Shown: positions 26,018 to 34,523, counted from the stretch's first letter. The stretch is DNA of 64,000 nt from Enterococcus termitis (GCF_001730305.1 NZ_MIJY01000047.1:113064-177063), one strand, 5' to 3'. Notes: a model not told the origin generated them from the letters alone. Translations and numbers: made by a program.

Positions 26018-27043
26018 TTATTTACTTTGATTAAACAGCCAATCACGAACAGCCGGGACTGTATAACCATAATCAAAAGATGCCATATGCTCCATGTTTC
26101 CTCCATTGGCAAGCACCGAGCCAGTAGTCCAAGTAACAAAATTTTGGTTTGTATTTTTAGCAATCATCTCATTTGCAGCCGTGTTCTTCTCATCTGCTGA
26201 CCAAGTTGCATCCCATTCAGCTGAACTATAAGAGATACCGTCTTCATCAAAAAGATTCATTAAATCCGTTTGTCCCGCTGTCGCTTGAGAATCGCCACCT
26301 GCAACAATATAAAAGAATGTCTGATTTTCTAAAGCCTTTAACTGATCTACATCCCATTGAGAAGAAACATAAAGTGTAGCAGCAAAAAGATCTGCATACT
26401 GAGAATTTAAATAAAATGAAGTCATCCCCCCCATAGATTGTCCTGTTTGATATAGACGATCTGAGTCAATAGTGTATTCTTTTTGCAGCTCTTGAAGTAA
26501 GTCATAATATGTTTGCACCTGATCTTCAACTACTTCAGAACCACTTTGACCCATTCCACCAGCGATTGTTGATGTCTCAAAGTATGGCACAAGGACGAAA
26601 CTTGCATGTTTTGCTTGCTCCGTATCGGTTGCCCAAATCGTTCCACCATAGCCTTGTGTTAATGCAGCATCAGCTCCTCCTCCCGTGACAGAATCATCAT
26701 GAATAAACGAAATCATAGGATATGCTGTATTTTCGTCATAGTTCTCTGGTACATATAAATTGTAAGTCAATGTAATTCCTGTATCAGGATCCTCATAGGT
26801 TAATTGTTGAAATTTACTCTCTACCTCACTTAAGACCTCTGAAAGTTCAGGATCTTCTGTCGGATCATTCGTATCTGTTTTAGTAAAGGTCGACGATGAA
26901 GTTGTTGTTAGCTCACTTGAATTTGTTTCATTGATTGAACTACTTGTAGAGGAAGAATCAGTCGTTCCATTGTTCGTTGAATTACAAGCACCCAAAGTTA
27001 ATAGTAAGGGGCCAATGATCATTAATAATCTAGTTTTTTGCAT
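26018..27043 (-). CDS. Secreted alpha/beta-hydrolase (esterase) lipoprotein
   Basis: A 341-residue lipoprotein: signal peptide with lipobox LGAC (Cys20), a Ser/Thr/Asn-rich linker to about residue 70, then an alpha/beta hydrolase domain. The nucleophile elbow is GQSMGG (about residue 202) and the early strand is YPMISFIHDDS, where HDD replaces the usual HG oxyanion motif; a C-terminal His is in NMEHMASFDYGY. This layout resembles feruloyl-esterase/PHB-depolymerase-like lipoproteins of lactic acid bacteria. It acts on the cell surface on an unknown ester. A MarR gene of the same orientation lies upstream. Confidence 0.78.
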   Translation of the reverse strand: MQKTRLLMIIGPLLLTLGACNSTNNGTTDSSSTSSSINETNSSELTTTSSSTFTKTDTNDPTEDPELSEVLSEVESKFQQLTYEDPDTGITLTYNLYVPENYDENTAYPMISFIHDDSVTGGGADAALTQGYGGTIWATDTEQAKHASFVLVPYFETSTIAGGMGQSGSEVVEDQVQTYYDLLQELQKEYTIDSDRLYQTGQSMGGMTSFYLNSQYADLFAATLYVSSQWDVDQLKALENQTFFYIVAGGDSQATAGQTDLMNLFDEDGISYSSAEWDATWSADEKNTAANEMIAKNTNQNFVTWTTGSVLANGGNMEHMASFDYGYTVPAVRDWLFNQSK

Positions 27044-27089
27044 TTTGCCATCTCCTTTATGAAGATAACTTATAACTTAGACCTTAAAA

Positions 27090-27512
27090 CTAACTTAAAT
27101 CCTTTTCTATTTTATCAAGAGTGCCCTGGATTTTATTTTGCTCTTCTTTCGTCAAACTCTTACGAACCTTTTCATCTAGTTGTTCAAAAAGTTGATTTAC
27201 TTGAGTCACTAAGTGTTCTCCTTCCTTTGTAAGGAAAATATTTTTTTGGCGTTCATTACTCTTAGGAATTTCACGATAGACAAGTTTTCTTTCCTCTAAT
27301 CCTTTCAGAACATTTGTAACTGTTGCCTGCTGTTTCCCTAAATAATGTGCTAGTTCTCTTTGAATAGTGCCTGGATATACATAAATATAGCTAAGACTGC
27401 GTGCCTGTATGCTGTTCAATTGTAACGTTTTTAACTTTTCCGCTATAAATGTTTGTTGTAAAATACTTAGTCTATAAATTGTTTCTGATATACTACCTTC
27501 TTGAAAAATCAT
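27090..27512 (-). CDS. MarR family transcriptional regulator
   Basis: About 140 residues with a winged-helix core: ELAHYLGKQQATVTNVLKGLEERKLVYRE (recognition helix and start of the wing) and ERQKNIFLTKEGEHL. I start it at ATG 27512, eight bases after GAGG; a GTG at 27521 lies next to that site. It is divergent from a DUF2316 gene, and a short inverted repeat lies between them. The esterase gene is 46 bases downstream and may be cotranscribed. Ligand unknown. Confidence 0.8.
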   Translation of the reverse strand: MIFQEGSISETIYRLSILQQTFIAEKLKTLQLNSIQARSLSYIYVYPGTIQRELAHYLGKQQATVTNVLKGLEERKLVYREIPKSNERQKNIFLTKEGEHLVTQVNQLFEQLDEKVRKSLTKEEQNKIQGTLDKIEKDLS

Positions 27513-27576
27513 GATTCTCACCTCTTCAGTACAAAGTTTAATTCAAAACATTCTAATTGACAACTATTTAAAAATG

Positions 27577-27594
27577 AACTATCCTAAAATAGTT
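27577..27594. promoter_or_regulatory. Candidate MarR operator
   Basis: Inverted repeat AACTA (27577-27581) / TAGTT (27590-27594) in the divergent intergenic region, with a further AACTATTT at 27562-27569. The AT-rich dyad and position suit a MarR autorepression site, but this is weak evidence. Confidence 0.35.
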
Positions 27595-27646
27595 AAAAAT
27601 ACAACTGTTTAATATAAATGTTTCTTTAGAGAAGGAAGTCGATTTT

Positions 27647-27945
27647 ATGTCATTAAACAATTATCAAGTCGCAGCAACTAAACAAGAGTTTCAAAAAACC
27701 TCGCACTGTCCAATTTGAGCATTTCAGAAATCGCTAACGATTTACACACCACTGTTATAACCATTGAAAACACATTAGCACTTAATGTCTACCATATTGA
27801 AGATCCGTGGATAGTAAAAAACTACTTAGAAGAAAAAATCATTGCTCAAGGAAAAGAGCCTGTCCCTTTTACAGCTTTAATTGGTGATTATCATCATCAT
27901 TGGTTTTTAAATACAAAGCGAATCGATCAACGTAAGTTGGGATAA
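27647..27945 (+). pseudogene. DUF2316 family gene with a one-base frameshift
   Basis: ATG 27647 follows GAAGGAAG and opens MSLNNYQVAATKQEFQK, the normal start of DUF2316 proteins, but the frame stops at TGA 27717-27719. The rest of the protein, LSNLSISEIANDLHTT onward to RIDQRKLG, continues in the +2 frame up to 27945. Restoring one A in the A6 run at 27693-27698 would join the halves (…FQKNLALSNLSIS…). The family is small and of unknown function, often next to MarR-type regulators, as here. It is either a recent pseudogene or an assembly error in a homopolymer. Confidence 0.8.
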
Positions 27946-27960
27946 TTCCATTTTATAAAA

Positions 27961-28010
27961 AAAGAACTTAGGCTGCCCCTTGTAGTGACATTGCCTAAAT
28001 TCTTTTTTTA
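27961..28010. terminator. Bidirectional terminator
   Basis: Inverted repeat AAAGAACTTAGGC (27961-27973) / GCCTAAATTCTTT (27993-28005), flanked by A and T runs. Confidence 0.75.
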
Positions 28011-28024
28011 TTTATATCGATAAA

Positions 28025-28250
28025 GTCTGGGACATAACTCTATGAGTGACAATCTAGTCACTTAGAATTCGAATAAAAAGTGGAAGCAGAAACACCGCCT
28101 TCGAAAATAAGCTGGAATTGCGGTGAAACACAGTGAAGCACGAACTGATGCAGAACAGTACCTACTATACTGTGTTTCGATTTCATCGATCTCTAAGTGT
28201 CAATTGAAGGGCTTGGTTCTCGGGTTTAAACGTTTCTCTCTCGGTCTCAT
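28025..28250. repeat. Dispersed intergenic repeat, copy A
   Basis: About 225 bases sharing blocks with 63598-63890: the first 38 bases (TCTGGGACATAACTC...GTCACTT) are identical, then GTGGAAGCAGAAAC, CTTCGAAAATAAGCTG, ACAGTACCTACT and TTCTCGGG.TTAAACGTTTCT recur in the same order. The element is partly self-complementary and non-coding. A third, more distant copy is at 54360-54486. Confidence 0.75.
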
Positions 28251-28258
28251 TTATCAGG

Positions 28259-28600
28259 TTAGTCACCATAAATTTCTTTTGCGAGAGTAAATGCTGACCA
28301 GGCTTTTGGCCAACCAGTATAAAAAGCTAGATGGGTGATCAATTCCACTATTTCTTCTTTTGTCACACCATTTTGTTTTGCAATGTTCATATGTGCTTCT
28401 AATTGAGGTACTCCTTGTGTGAGTAGACTTGCGCAAGTAATCAGACTTCGATCACGAGCAGAAAGTTGTTCTTCTCTTGACCAGACTTCACCAAAAAGAA
28501 CATCATCATTTAATTCCGCAAATTTCGGTGCAAATGCGCCTAATTGATCTCTACCAGCTGTTTGTTTTTTCATTAAATATTCCTCCCATCGTTTATTCAT
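28259..28600 (-). CDS. Carboxymuconolactone decarboxylase family protein
   Basis: A 113-residue CMD/AhpD-like protein: SREEQLSARDRSLITCASLLTQGVPQLEAHMNIAKQNGVTKEEIVELITHLAFYTGWPKAW. It has the conserved helical core and the His of HMNIA, and a single Cys (TCASL) rather than the CxxC of AhpD peroxidase reductases, so it is a CMD-type member. It overlaps the cupin gene by four bases and is last in an aldo/keto reductase-cupin-CMD operon. The exact substrate is unknown; such trios are induced by electrophile or oxidative stress. Confidence 0.8.
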   Translation of the reverse strand: MNKRWEEYLMKKQTAGRDQLGAFAPKFAELNDDVLFGEVWSREEQLSARDRSLITCASLLTQGVPQLEAHMNIAKQNGVTKEEIVELITHLAFYTGWPKAWSAFTLAKEIYGD

Positions 28601-29010
28601 TTCTCCAACGTACGATATAGTTCATCTGAAACAGGCTCCAACCATTCAGGTGTGCCCGCTGTGATTGCTAAATGTTCAAACCAGCTATCTTCGGCAGCAC
28701 CGTGCCAGTGTTTAACACCATCATGAGTAACGACCACATCACCAGCTGTTAAAAATTGAGCAGGTTTTCCTTCTTCTTGATACCAGCCCTCACCGCCTGT
28801 AACGAGTAATAATTGAAACCCATCGTGATGAATGTGCCAATTATTCCGGCATCCAGGTTCAAAGGTAACATTGCCCACCCCAACATTCACATCAGGATCT
28901 GCAACGAGTGTCTTCAAATAGCTTTGACCAATAAAATATTGAGCATAAGCTTCGTTTTTTTCTCCAGCTGGAAAAATGATTCCATTTTTTACTTCTTCAA
29001 ACTTTGCCAT
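28597..29010 (-). CDS. Cupin domain protein
   Basis: A 137-residue single-domain cupin. Motif 1 is GCRNNWHIHHDGFQLLLVTGGEGWYQEEG, motif 2 is DVVVTHDGVKHWHGAAEDSW; the His residues WHIHH and HW provide a metal site. It lies between the aldo/keto reductase and CMD genes, overlapping the latter, and is probably regulated by the MerR-type promoter in front of the operon. Confidence 0.82.
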   Translation of the reverse strand: MAKFEEVKNGIIFPAGEKNEAYAQYFIGQSYLKTLVADPDVNVGVGNVTFEPGCRNNWHIHHDGFQLLLVTGGEGWYQEEGKPAQFLTAGDVVVTHDGVKHWHGAAEDSWFEHLAITAGTPEWLEPVSDELYRTLEK

Positions 29011-29031
29011 TACTTTTCCTCCAGTTACGTC

Positions 29032-30015
29032 TTATTTGTGTCCAACAATTACATGTGGAATATAAGGTTCTTCTAAGAATGCGACTTCTTCTTTTGTTAA
29101 AATTAAATCTAAAGCAGGAATCGCATTTGTTAAATGACTCTCCTTTGTTGCACCAATGATAGGTGCAACCACTGGTTCTTTTTGCAATAGCCAAGCTAAT
29201 GCGACTTGTACACGTTCAACCCCACGTTTTTCTGCGATTTCTGCAACTCTTTCAACAATAATACGATCTTGATCAGCGGTTTTATCATATTTTGACATCG
29301 CCATTTTATCTGTTTCAAAACGTTTCGTTTGTGCACTCCAATCACGAGTTAAACGCCCAGAAGCTAATGGACTATAAGGTGTAACCGCAATTTTTTGATC
29401 CTCACAAAGCGGCAGCATTTCTCTTTCTTCCTCACGGTATAACAAATTCAAATGATTTTGCATCGAAACAAATTTTGTCCAGCCATTTTTTTCCGCCACT
29501 GCCTGTGCTTTGGCAAACTGCCACGCAAACATCGCAGAAGCCCCAATATAACGAACTTTGCCAGATTTTACTACGTCATGTAAGGCTTCCATCGTTTCTT
29601 CAATCGGTGTATTGTAATCCCAACGATGAATAATGTATAAATCAACATAATCCATTCCTAAACGCTCTAAGCTAGCATCAATTTGATGGAAAATTTCTTT
29701 TCGTGAAAGTCCTCCACTATTTGGGACATCTTTTTTCATTGTAGTGAACAATTTCGTGGCAACAACGATTTCATCACGGTTGGCGTACTCATTCAATGCT
29801 TTTCCAAGAATCCGCTCGCTCTCACCATAAGAATATACATTGGCTGTATCAAAAAAATTTATGCCCAAATCCAGAGCTTTTTTGATTACTTTTTTACTTT
29901 CTTTTTCTTCCAAGACCCACTCATGAAATCCACTATTCGGATCACCGAAGCCCATTGCACCAAGACAAATTCTTGAAACTTCCATACCTGTATTTCCAAA
30001 TTTTACATAGTTCAT
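29032..30015 (-). CDS. Aldo/keto reductase
   Basis: A 327-residue NADPH-dependent reductase. It has FFDTANVYSYGESERILGKAL (Asp and Tyr of the catalytic tetrad), the Lys in IVVATK, and IIHRWD in which His is the fourth catalytic residue. C-terminal cofactor loop is PIIGATKESHLTNA. It is the first gene of an operon with cupin and CMD genes, preceded by a promoter with a 19-base spacer typical of MerR control. It probably reduces reactive aldehydes or ketones. Confidence 0.88.
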   Translation of the reverse strand: MNYVKFGNTGMEVSRICLGAMGFGDPNSGFHEWVLEEKESKKVIKKALDLGINFFDTANVYSYGESERILGKALNEYANRDEIVVATKLFTTMKKDVPNSGGLSRKEIFHQIDASLERLGMDYVDLYIIHRWDYNTPIEETMEALHDVVKSGKVRYIGASAMFAWQFAKAQAVAEKNGWTKFVSMQNHLNLLYREEEREMLPLCEDQKIAVTPYSPLASGRLTRDWSAQTKRFETDKMAMSKYDKTADQDRIIVERVAEIAEKRGVERVQVALAWLLQKEPVVAPIIGATKESHLTNAIPALDLILTKEEVAFLEEPYIPHVIVGHK

Positions 30016-30063
30016 TTCGTTTCCTCCTTGTATTGGGTGTTGACTCTCTTTATTACTGATCTT

Positions 30064-30094
30064 AGTGTAACTCTTAAAGTGAACTCTAAGTCAA
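30064..30094 (-). promoter_or_regulatory. MerR-type promoter of the aldo/keto reductase operon
   Basis: Minus-strand TTGACT (30089-30094), 19-base spacer, TACACT (30064-30069). The spacer contains the near-palindrome CTTAGAGTTCACTTTAAG. The overlong spacer and central dyad are the hallmark of MerR-activated promoters, and the same sequence occurs in front of the dehydrogenase at 33693. Confidence 0.8.
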
Positions 30095-30207
30095 GGGATT
30101 TTTTGTGTAATACTTGAAAAAAGTATATATTCCTTACAGATTTAAATCTGCTATACCTTTTTAAACGACTAAAAGCGAAGATCCTTTTCACTATTGCCAG
30201 AATCAGA

Positions 30208-30266
30208 ACAAAAAAAACAATAGAAAGAGACTAAAAAATCTTAGCTCTCCTCTATTGTTTTTTTTG
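30208..30266 (-). terminator. Terminator of the KDG kinase operon
   Basis: Inverted repeat with arms 30211-30230 and 30245-30266, followed on the minus strand by a long U run. The remainder of 30095-30312 shows no other feature. Confidence 0.75.
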
Positions 30267-30312
30267 TTTAACAAACATTTTTCCCACTATTTCTTCTCCA
30301 TACTTCATTTAC

Positions 30313-31323
30313 TTAACGAATAATTTTCCCAGTTTCTAACGCAAGAAAGCTTTCGACTTCTTCTTGGCTAAACTGATTACAGTCACCATGAACCGTGTGT
30401 TTGAGTGCAGATGCAGCTGTTGCAAAATCAATAACTTTTTGATAGTTATCCTTGTTGAGCAGTCCATGTAAAACGCCACCAGCAAATGCATCCCCACCAC
30501 CTACTCGGTCAACAATCGGATCGATTTGATGACACTTGGATTCATAATAGTTTCCATTCGCCCACAAGGTTCCCGTAAGCGCATTGACACTGGCTGAATA
30601 TACTTTTCGTTTAGTTGAGTAAAAAACGGACACATTTGGATATTTTTCCTGCATTTTTTTATAACAATATAGATTATCCTTTGCTGCAAGTTCGCTATCA
30701 TACGAAGAAATTTCAAAAAAGTGCTGAGCATCTAATTTTCCAGCAGAACAATAGTCTACATAAGGTAAAATTTCCCGAATCGTTTTTCCCGCCTCTGCTT
30801 TGCTCCAAAGTTTGCCGCGATAGTTGATATCGAAACTGATTTTACAGCCTGCTTGTTTAGCCGCTTTGATCAAAATTAACGTTTGTTTCTTCCAACTATC
30901 TGACAGTGCAGGCGTGATTCCTGAAATGTGAAAAATATCAACTCCAGCAAATAATTTCTCTGAGTCCCATTCGATCGTCTCCATCATGGCAAAGCTTGAT
31001 CCAGCTCGGTCATATACCACATTTGCAGCTCGTTCTCCTATTCCTGTTTCCAAATAATAGGTTCCTAGTCTTGGTCCTCCGAATAATAGATCAGACGTGT
31101 CCACGTTATACCGATTTAAATGCTTTTTAACAGCTTCACCTACACCATTGGCTGGTACTTTACTAGCGAATGTGACCTGATGACCATAATTAGCTAGGGA
31201 AATCGCAACATTGGCTTCACCACCGCCGAAATGAACAGAAAAATTTTCACTTTGAGCAATACGAATTCCCGCATCAGACGAAAGTCTAAGCATGATTTCC
31301 CCTAAAGTTACAACTTTTCCCAT
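30313..31323 (-). CDS. kdgK: 2-keto-3-deoxygluconate kinase
   Basis: A 336-residue PfkB-family sugar kinase. N-terminal signature HFGGGEANVAISLANYG and C-terminal DRVGGGDAFAGG, which holds the catalytic Asp and anion hole. The internal block SFDINYRGKLWS is typical of KDG kinases. It phosphorylates KDG to KDPG, the substrate of the aldolase encoded two bases upstream. No uronate isomerase, dehydratase or KDG permease is in this window, so KDG comes from elsewhere. The pair is probably repressed by the IclR protein. Confidence 0.88.
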   Translation of the reverse strand: MGKVVTLGEIMLRLSSDAGIRIAQSENFSVHFGGGEANVAISLANYGHQVTFASKVPANGVGEAVKKHLNRYNVDTSDLLFGGPRLGTYYLETGIGERAANVVYDRAGSSFAMMETIEWDSEKLFAGVDIFHISGITPALSDSWKKQTLILIKAAKQAGCKISFDINYRGKLWSKAEAGKTIREILPYVDYCSAGKLDAQHFFEISSYDSELAAKDNLYCYKKMQEKYPNVSVFYSTKRKVYSASVNALTGTLWANGNYYESKCHQIDPIVDRVGGGDAFAGGVLHGLLNKDNYQKVIDFATAASALKHTVHGDCNQFSQEEVESFLALETGKIIR

Positions 31324-31325
31324 AC

Positions 31326-31985
31326 CTATTCTCCTTTGATTTCATGGAACTTTGCCATATATTCAGCAGCTATTTCTGTAATTTTGTCAAACTCACCTGT
31401 TGCAGCTGGCGCTAATAAATTACCACCTACCCCAACTGATACAACGCCTGCTTTAAACCATTCTGCCATATTGTCGAGACTCACACCGCCAGTTGGCATG
31501 ATGTTTAGATAAGGCATAGGTGCTTTAAAAGCTGAAATAATGTTAGGACCATAAGCACTGCCTGGAAACAACTTAATGATATCCACACCACTCTTTAAAG
31601 CCTGCTTCATTTCTGTAATAGTCATACAGCCAGGTAAATAAGGAATTTGATAAAGATTACAAATTTCTGCAGTCTCTAAATCAAACGTTGGACTAACAAC
31701 ATAATCCGCCCCAGCCATGATAGCTAGTCGAGCAGTTACCGCATCCAAAACACTTCCAGCTCCTACTACAACTTCTGGAGAATCTTTATACTGCTCCGAT
31801 AATTCTCTGATCACTTCGTCTGCTTGCGGAACTGTAAATGTCAATTCCAACCCATTCATGCCGCCTTTTACGATTGCATGACTTGCTTTGAGTGCCTCTT
31901 CTTTTGTTTCTCCACGAACAACTGCTATGACACCGGCATTTTGTAAACGTTGAAGGATATTCACTCTTTTCAAAACAACCACCAC
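31326..31985 (-). CDS. eda: 2-dehydro-3-deoxyphosphogluconate aldolase (KDPG/KHG)
   Basis: A class I aldolase of about 219 residues. It carries IAVVRGETKEEALK, GGMNGLELTFTVP (catalytic Glu), GAGSVLDAVTARLAI, and the Schiff-base Lys in GVDIIKLFPGSAYGP; MPTGGVSLDNM is the phosphate loop. It splits KDPG into pyruvate and glyceraldehyde-3-phosphate. The start is not certain: GTG at 31985 lies directly at the candidate operator, while TTG 31973 or GTG 31964 are alternatives; the -10 box at 32000-32005 would give a very short leader. Confidence 0.88.
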   Translation of the reverse strand: MVVVLKRVNILQRLQNAGVIAVVRGETKEEALKASHAIVKGGMNGLELTFTVPQADEVIRELSEQYKDSPEVVVGAGSVLDAVTARLAIMAGADYVVSPTFDLETAEICNLYQIPYLPGCMTITEMKQALKSGVDIIKLFPGSAYGPNIISAFKAPMPYLNIMPTGGVSLDNMAEWFKAGVVSVGVGGNLLAPAATGEFDKITEIAAEYMAKFHEIKGE

Positions 31986-32000
31986 TTTCCTATACAGAAA
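31986..32000. promoter_or_regulatory. Candidate IclR operator upstream of eda
   Basis: TTTCTGTATAGGAAA on the minus strand, a 15-bp near-palindrome. It matches the sequence at 33039-33053 in front of the iclR gene in 14 of 15 positions. A TATAAT box (32000-32005, minus) abuts it, so a bound repressor would cover the start of transcription. Confidence 0.65.
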
Positions 32001-32158
32001 TTATATTTTATTATAAAGAAATTCACACCATCATTATACATAGATATCCGTAAAATGCAAACGTTTTTTTATTTTTTCCATTGTAAAATCGATTATTAAG
32101 CTATGCATTTTAATAATCAAAGAACGTTTCAAATTAATAGGTGCGTATTAATTTTTAA

Positions 32159-32205
32159 ACAAAAAAAATCAAAACCACCAGCAATTTCTGATGATCTTGA
32201 TTTTA
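32159..32205 (-). terminator. Terminator of the IclR regulator gene
   Basis: Stem AAAATCAA / TTGATTTT with further pairing towards the loop, followed by a U run on the minus strand (32168-32159). Confidence 0.65.
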
Positions 32206-32271
32206 ACTTTTTATCTCTTATTATGTTTGTCTACATATATTTAAAATAGCTTTGCGCCTTTTGTTTGCCAC

Positions 32272-33036
32272 TCAATTCAAGACTTGTTCAATTTCTTTTT
32301 TTGTTTGTAAGACAGCCTGGATAATCTTGTTTTTTGAATCGTCGTTTAACCGATATTTTGGCATACTAACGCTAAAAGCACCAATCACTTGTTGATCCTT
32401 TTTAATTGAAGCTCCTATGCAGAAAATCTCTAACTCCACTTCTTCATCATCAAAAGCAATGCCTGAGCGCTGAACTTCCTCCAATTCTTTGGCTAATCTC
32501 AAGGGATTCGTGATCGTATGCTCTGTATAAGGTTTCAATGTATGCGTCGTTAAGTATAGCTGGAATTCCTCATCGGAAAAAGTAGATAACACAGCTTTTC
32601 CCATCGCAGAACTATACAAAGGACGAGTGATTCCAATTTTTGAAGACATTCGAATCGTTTGATGTTTTGGATCCAATTTATTGATATATAAAATCTCGTT
32701 GTCACTTAATATGCCTAAATGGATCGTTTCATCAATGCTTGCTTGTAATTTTTCAAGATAAGGAAGTGTTATTTCAGCCAGATCCAGTTGTTCTAGCCGC
32801 TGATTTGCATAGCGAATCAGCTTTGAGCCTAATCGATAGCTTTTATTTTCATTCTTTTGAACATACCCAATCAGCACAAGTGTATCCAATATTTTTATCG
32901 TTGTTGAAGCGGTCATTTCAGTATTTTTTGCAATTTCCAATAAAGAATGATTTGGGTTTTCTGCTAAATAATCCATGATTTTAGCTGCTTTAATCAATAC
33001 TGTTCCATAAGGTTTTGTTTCTGCCACCACACCCAC
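32272..33036 (-). CDS. IclR family regulator of KDG/KDPG genes (KdgR-like)
   Basis: About 254 residues: N-terminal winged HTH (SLLEIAKNTEMTASTTIKILDTLVLIGYVQKNENKSYRLG) and C-terminal IclR effector domain (SSKIGITRPLYSSAMGKAVLSTFSDEE, DDEEVELEIFCIGASI). It lies just upstream of eda-kdgK in the same orientation. A dyad in front of its own gene matches one in front of eda, consistent with autoregulation and repression of the pathway. Initiation may be at one of several GTG codons between 33027 and 33036. Confidence 0.85.
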   Translation of the reverse strand: MGVVAETKPYGTVLIKAAKIMDYLAENPNHSLLEIAKNTEMTASTTIKILDTLVLIGYVQKNENKSYRLGSKLIRYANQRLEQLDLAEITLPYLEKLQASIDETIHLGILSDNEILYINKLDPKHQTIRMSSKIGITRPLYSSAMGKAVLSTFSDEEFQLYLTTHTLKPYTEHTITNPLRLAKELEEVQRSGIAFDDEEVELEIFCIGASIKKDQQVIGAFSVSMPKYRLNDDSKNKIIQAVLQTKKEIEQVLN

Positions 33037-33038
33037 CC

Positions 33039-33053
33039 TTTCTATATAGGAAA
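33039..33053. promoter_or_regulatory. Candidate IclR operator upstream of its own gene
   Basis: TTTCTATATAGGAAA, one mismatch from the complement of the eda site. On the minus strand a TATAAT box lies immediately upstream, as at eda. Confidence 0.65.
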
Positions 33054-33134
33054 TTATATAACACGAATAAGAAAATACAAATGATTTTGCATAAAATTTT
33101 TATTGATTTAAAAGTCAGATTGGTTGTGTATGAA

Positions 33135-33545
33135 TCAATGACTAAGATCTTTCAATCTATGTTGATTAAAGTCTCTTAACGCACTTTCTGCTGGAATCAT
33201 ATGTTCTTCATAATTAGCCAATTTAAATTCTAGCCGTTCAATGGCTGTATTTAACTCTGTCGCTTTTTCTTTTAGCTCTGCAATTTGATCCGCGATGATT
33301 TCTTTACGTGCAGGCACTGTTTCATTCCCAACTTGAAATAAAGTCAAATATTCAACTAAGGATTCAATAGACAAGCCAGCATTTCTCATTTGTCGACTAA
33401 AAACGATCCAGCGCAAATCTTCTTCATCAAAATCTCGAATCCCGTTATCACTACGTTTCACTGGTGGAATCAAGCCAATCCGTTCATAATATCTAATTGT
33501 ATCTGCTGAAACACCGCTTAATTCGCTCACTTTCTTTATATTCAT
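33135..33545 (-). CDS. MerR family transcriptional regulator
   Basis: 136 residues from ATG 33545, which has AAGGAGG upstream; the open frame extends to 33593 without a site. N-terminal MerR HTH: KKVSELSGVSADTIRYYERIGLIPPVKRSDNGIRDFDEEDLRWIVF, then a dimerisation coiled coil (about residues 75-115). No cysteine is present, so it does not sense metals or thiol-reactive compounds through its own Cys as NmlR/AdhR do. It is divergent from a short-chain dehydrogenase whose promoter has the 19-base spacer of MerR targets. Confidence 0.85.
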   Translation of the reverse strand: MNIKKVSELSGVSADTIRYYERIGLIPPVKRSDNGIRDFDEEDLRWIVFSRQMRNAGLSIESLVEYLTLFQVGNETVPARKEIIADQIAELKEKATELNTAIERLEFKLANYEEHMIPAESALRDFNQHRLKDLSH

Positions 33546-33630
33546 GCGTTTTACCTCCTTAACGCTTTCTTTGAAACATCTCATCTTTTTCATTATAGAA
33601 CAATTTTCTACGATTTGACAAACTTTCTTA

Positions 33631-33661
33631 TTGACTTGAAGTTCACTTTAAGAGATAAACT
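33631..33661 (+). promoter_or_regulatory. MerR-type promoter of the short-chain dehydrogenase gene
   Basis: TTGACT (33631-33636), 19-base spacer, TAAACT (33656-33661), with the dyad CTTGAAGTTCACTTTAAG across the spacer. It matches the dyad at the aldo/keto reductase promoter (30064-30094) in 16 of 18 positions. Confidence 0.82.
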
Positions 33662-33692
33662 GACTTCACAACAACAATTGGAGGAATACAAT

Positions 33693-34523
33693 ATGAACAA
33701 TCAGACATGGTTAATCACAGGAGTAAGCAGTGGGTTTGGCTTAGAATTGACAAAACAATTATTAGAAAAGGGACATACAGTGATCGGTACGGTTAGAAAT
33801 GATGACACGGTTCAGACATTGATCAAGCAATATCCAAAAACATTTGACAGAGAATTTTTAGATGTGACAGATACTGAGGCAATCCAGTTATTGATAAACA
33901 AAATCTATCAGAAACACAAAATAATAGACGTTCTTGTGAACAATGCTGGTTATGGTCTTTTTGGAGCCGCAGAAGAATTAACAGATCAAGAAATAGATAA
34001 AATTGTTGCAACTAATTTGACTGGTTCTATTCAAATGATCCGTGCAGTGATTCCGTTTATGCGTATGCAACAAGCTGGGCGAATCATTCAAATTTCTTCT
34101 TATGGCGGACAAGTTGCTTTTGCAGGAAATTCTATGTATCATGCAACAAAATGGGGAATTGAAGGCTTTTGTGAATCTGTAACCCAAGAACTAGCACCGT
34201 TTAACATCGGCGTTACAATTGTGGAACCAGGCGGCGCCCGTACAGAATTTCGTTACGGCAGTGCTCACGTGGCCGAATTAATGCCCGAATATGATAATAA
34301 TCCCGCTCATGCTTTTTTGACTATGTTAGATCCTACCAACGGCTTAGCTGCTGGCGACCCTGTAAAAATGGCAACAAGAATGATCGAAAGCGCAACGGTC
34401 GAACCCGCTCCCTTACGTATAATTTTAGGCTCGCAGGCATTGGATAGTACGATTCAAACATTGGAAAAACGTGTAGAAGATTTCAAAAAGCAAACTAGAT
34501 TAGCCGCATCAACTGATTTCTAA
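33693..34523 (+). CDS. Short-chain dehydrogenase/reductase
   Basis: A 276-residue classical SDR: cofactor motif TGVSSGFG, NNAGYG, and catalytic Ser (ISSYGG) with YHATK. The Arg in TVRND after the second strand suggests NADP(H). I start at ATG 33693 with GGAGG at 33680-33684; the open frame upstream to 33615 runs through the promoter. It is divergent from the merR gene and shares its promoter type with the aldo/keto reductase operon, so both probably belong to one stress regulon. Confidence 0.88.
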   Translation: MNNQTWLITGVSSGFGLELTKQLLEKGHTVIGTVRNDDTVQTLIKQYPKTFDREFLDVTDTEAIQLLINKIYQKHKIIDVLVNNAGYGLFGAAEELTDQEIDKIVATNLTGSIQMIRAVIPFMRMQQAGRIIQISSYGGQVAFAGNSMYHATKWGIEGFCESVTQELAPFNIGVTIVEPGGARTEFRYGSAHVAELMPEYDNNPAHAFLTMLDPTNGLAAGDPVKMATRMIESATVEPAPLRIILGSQALDSTIQTLEKRVEDFKKQTRLAASTDF

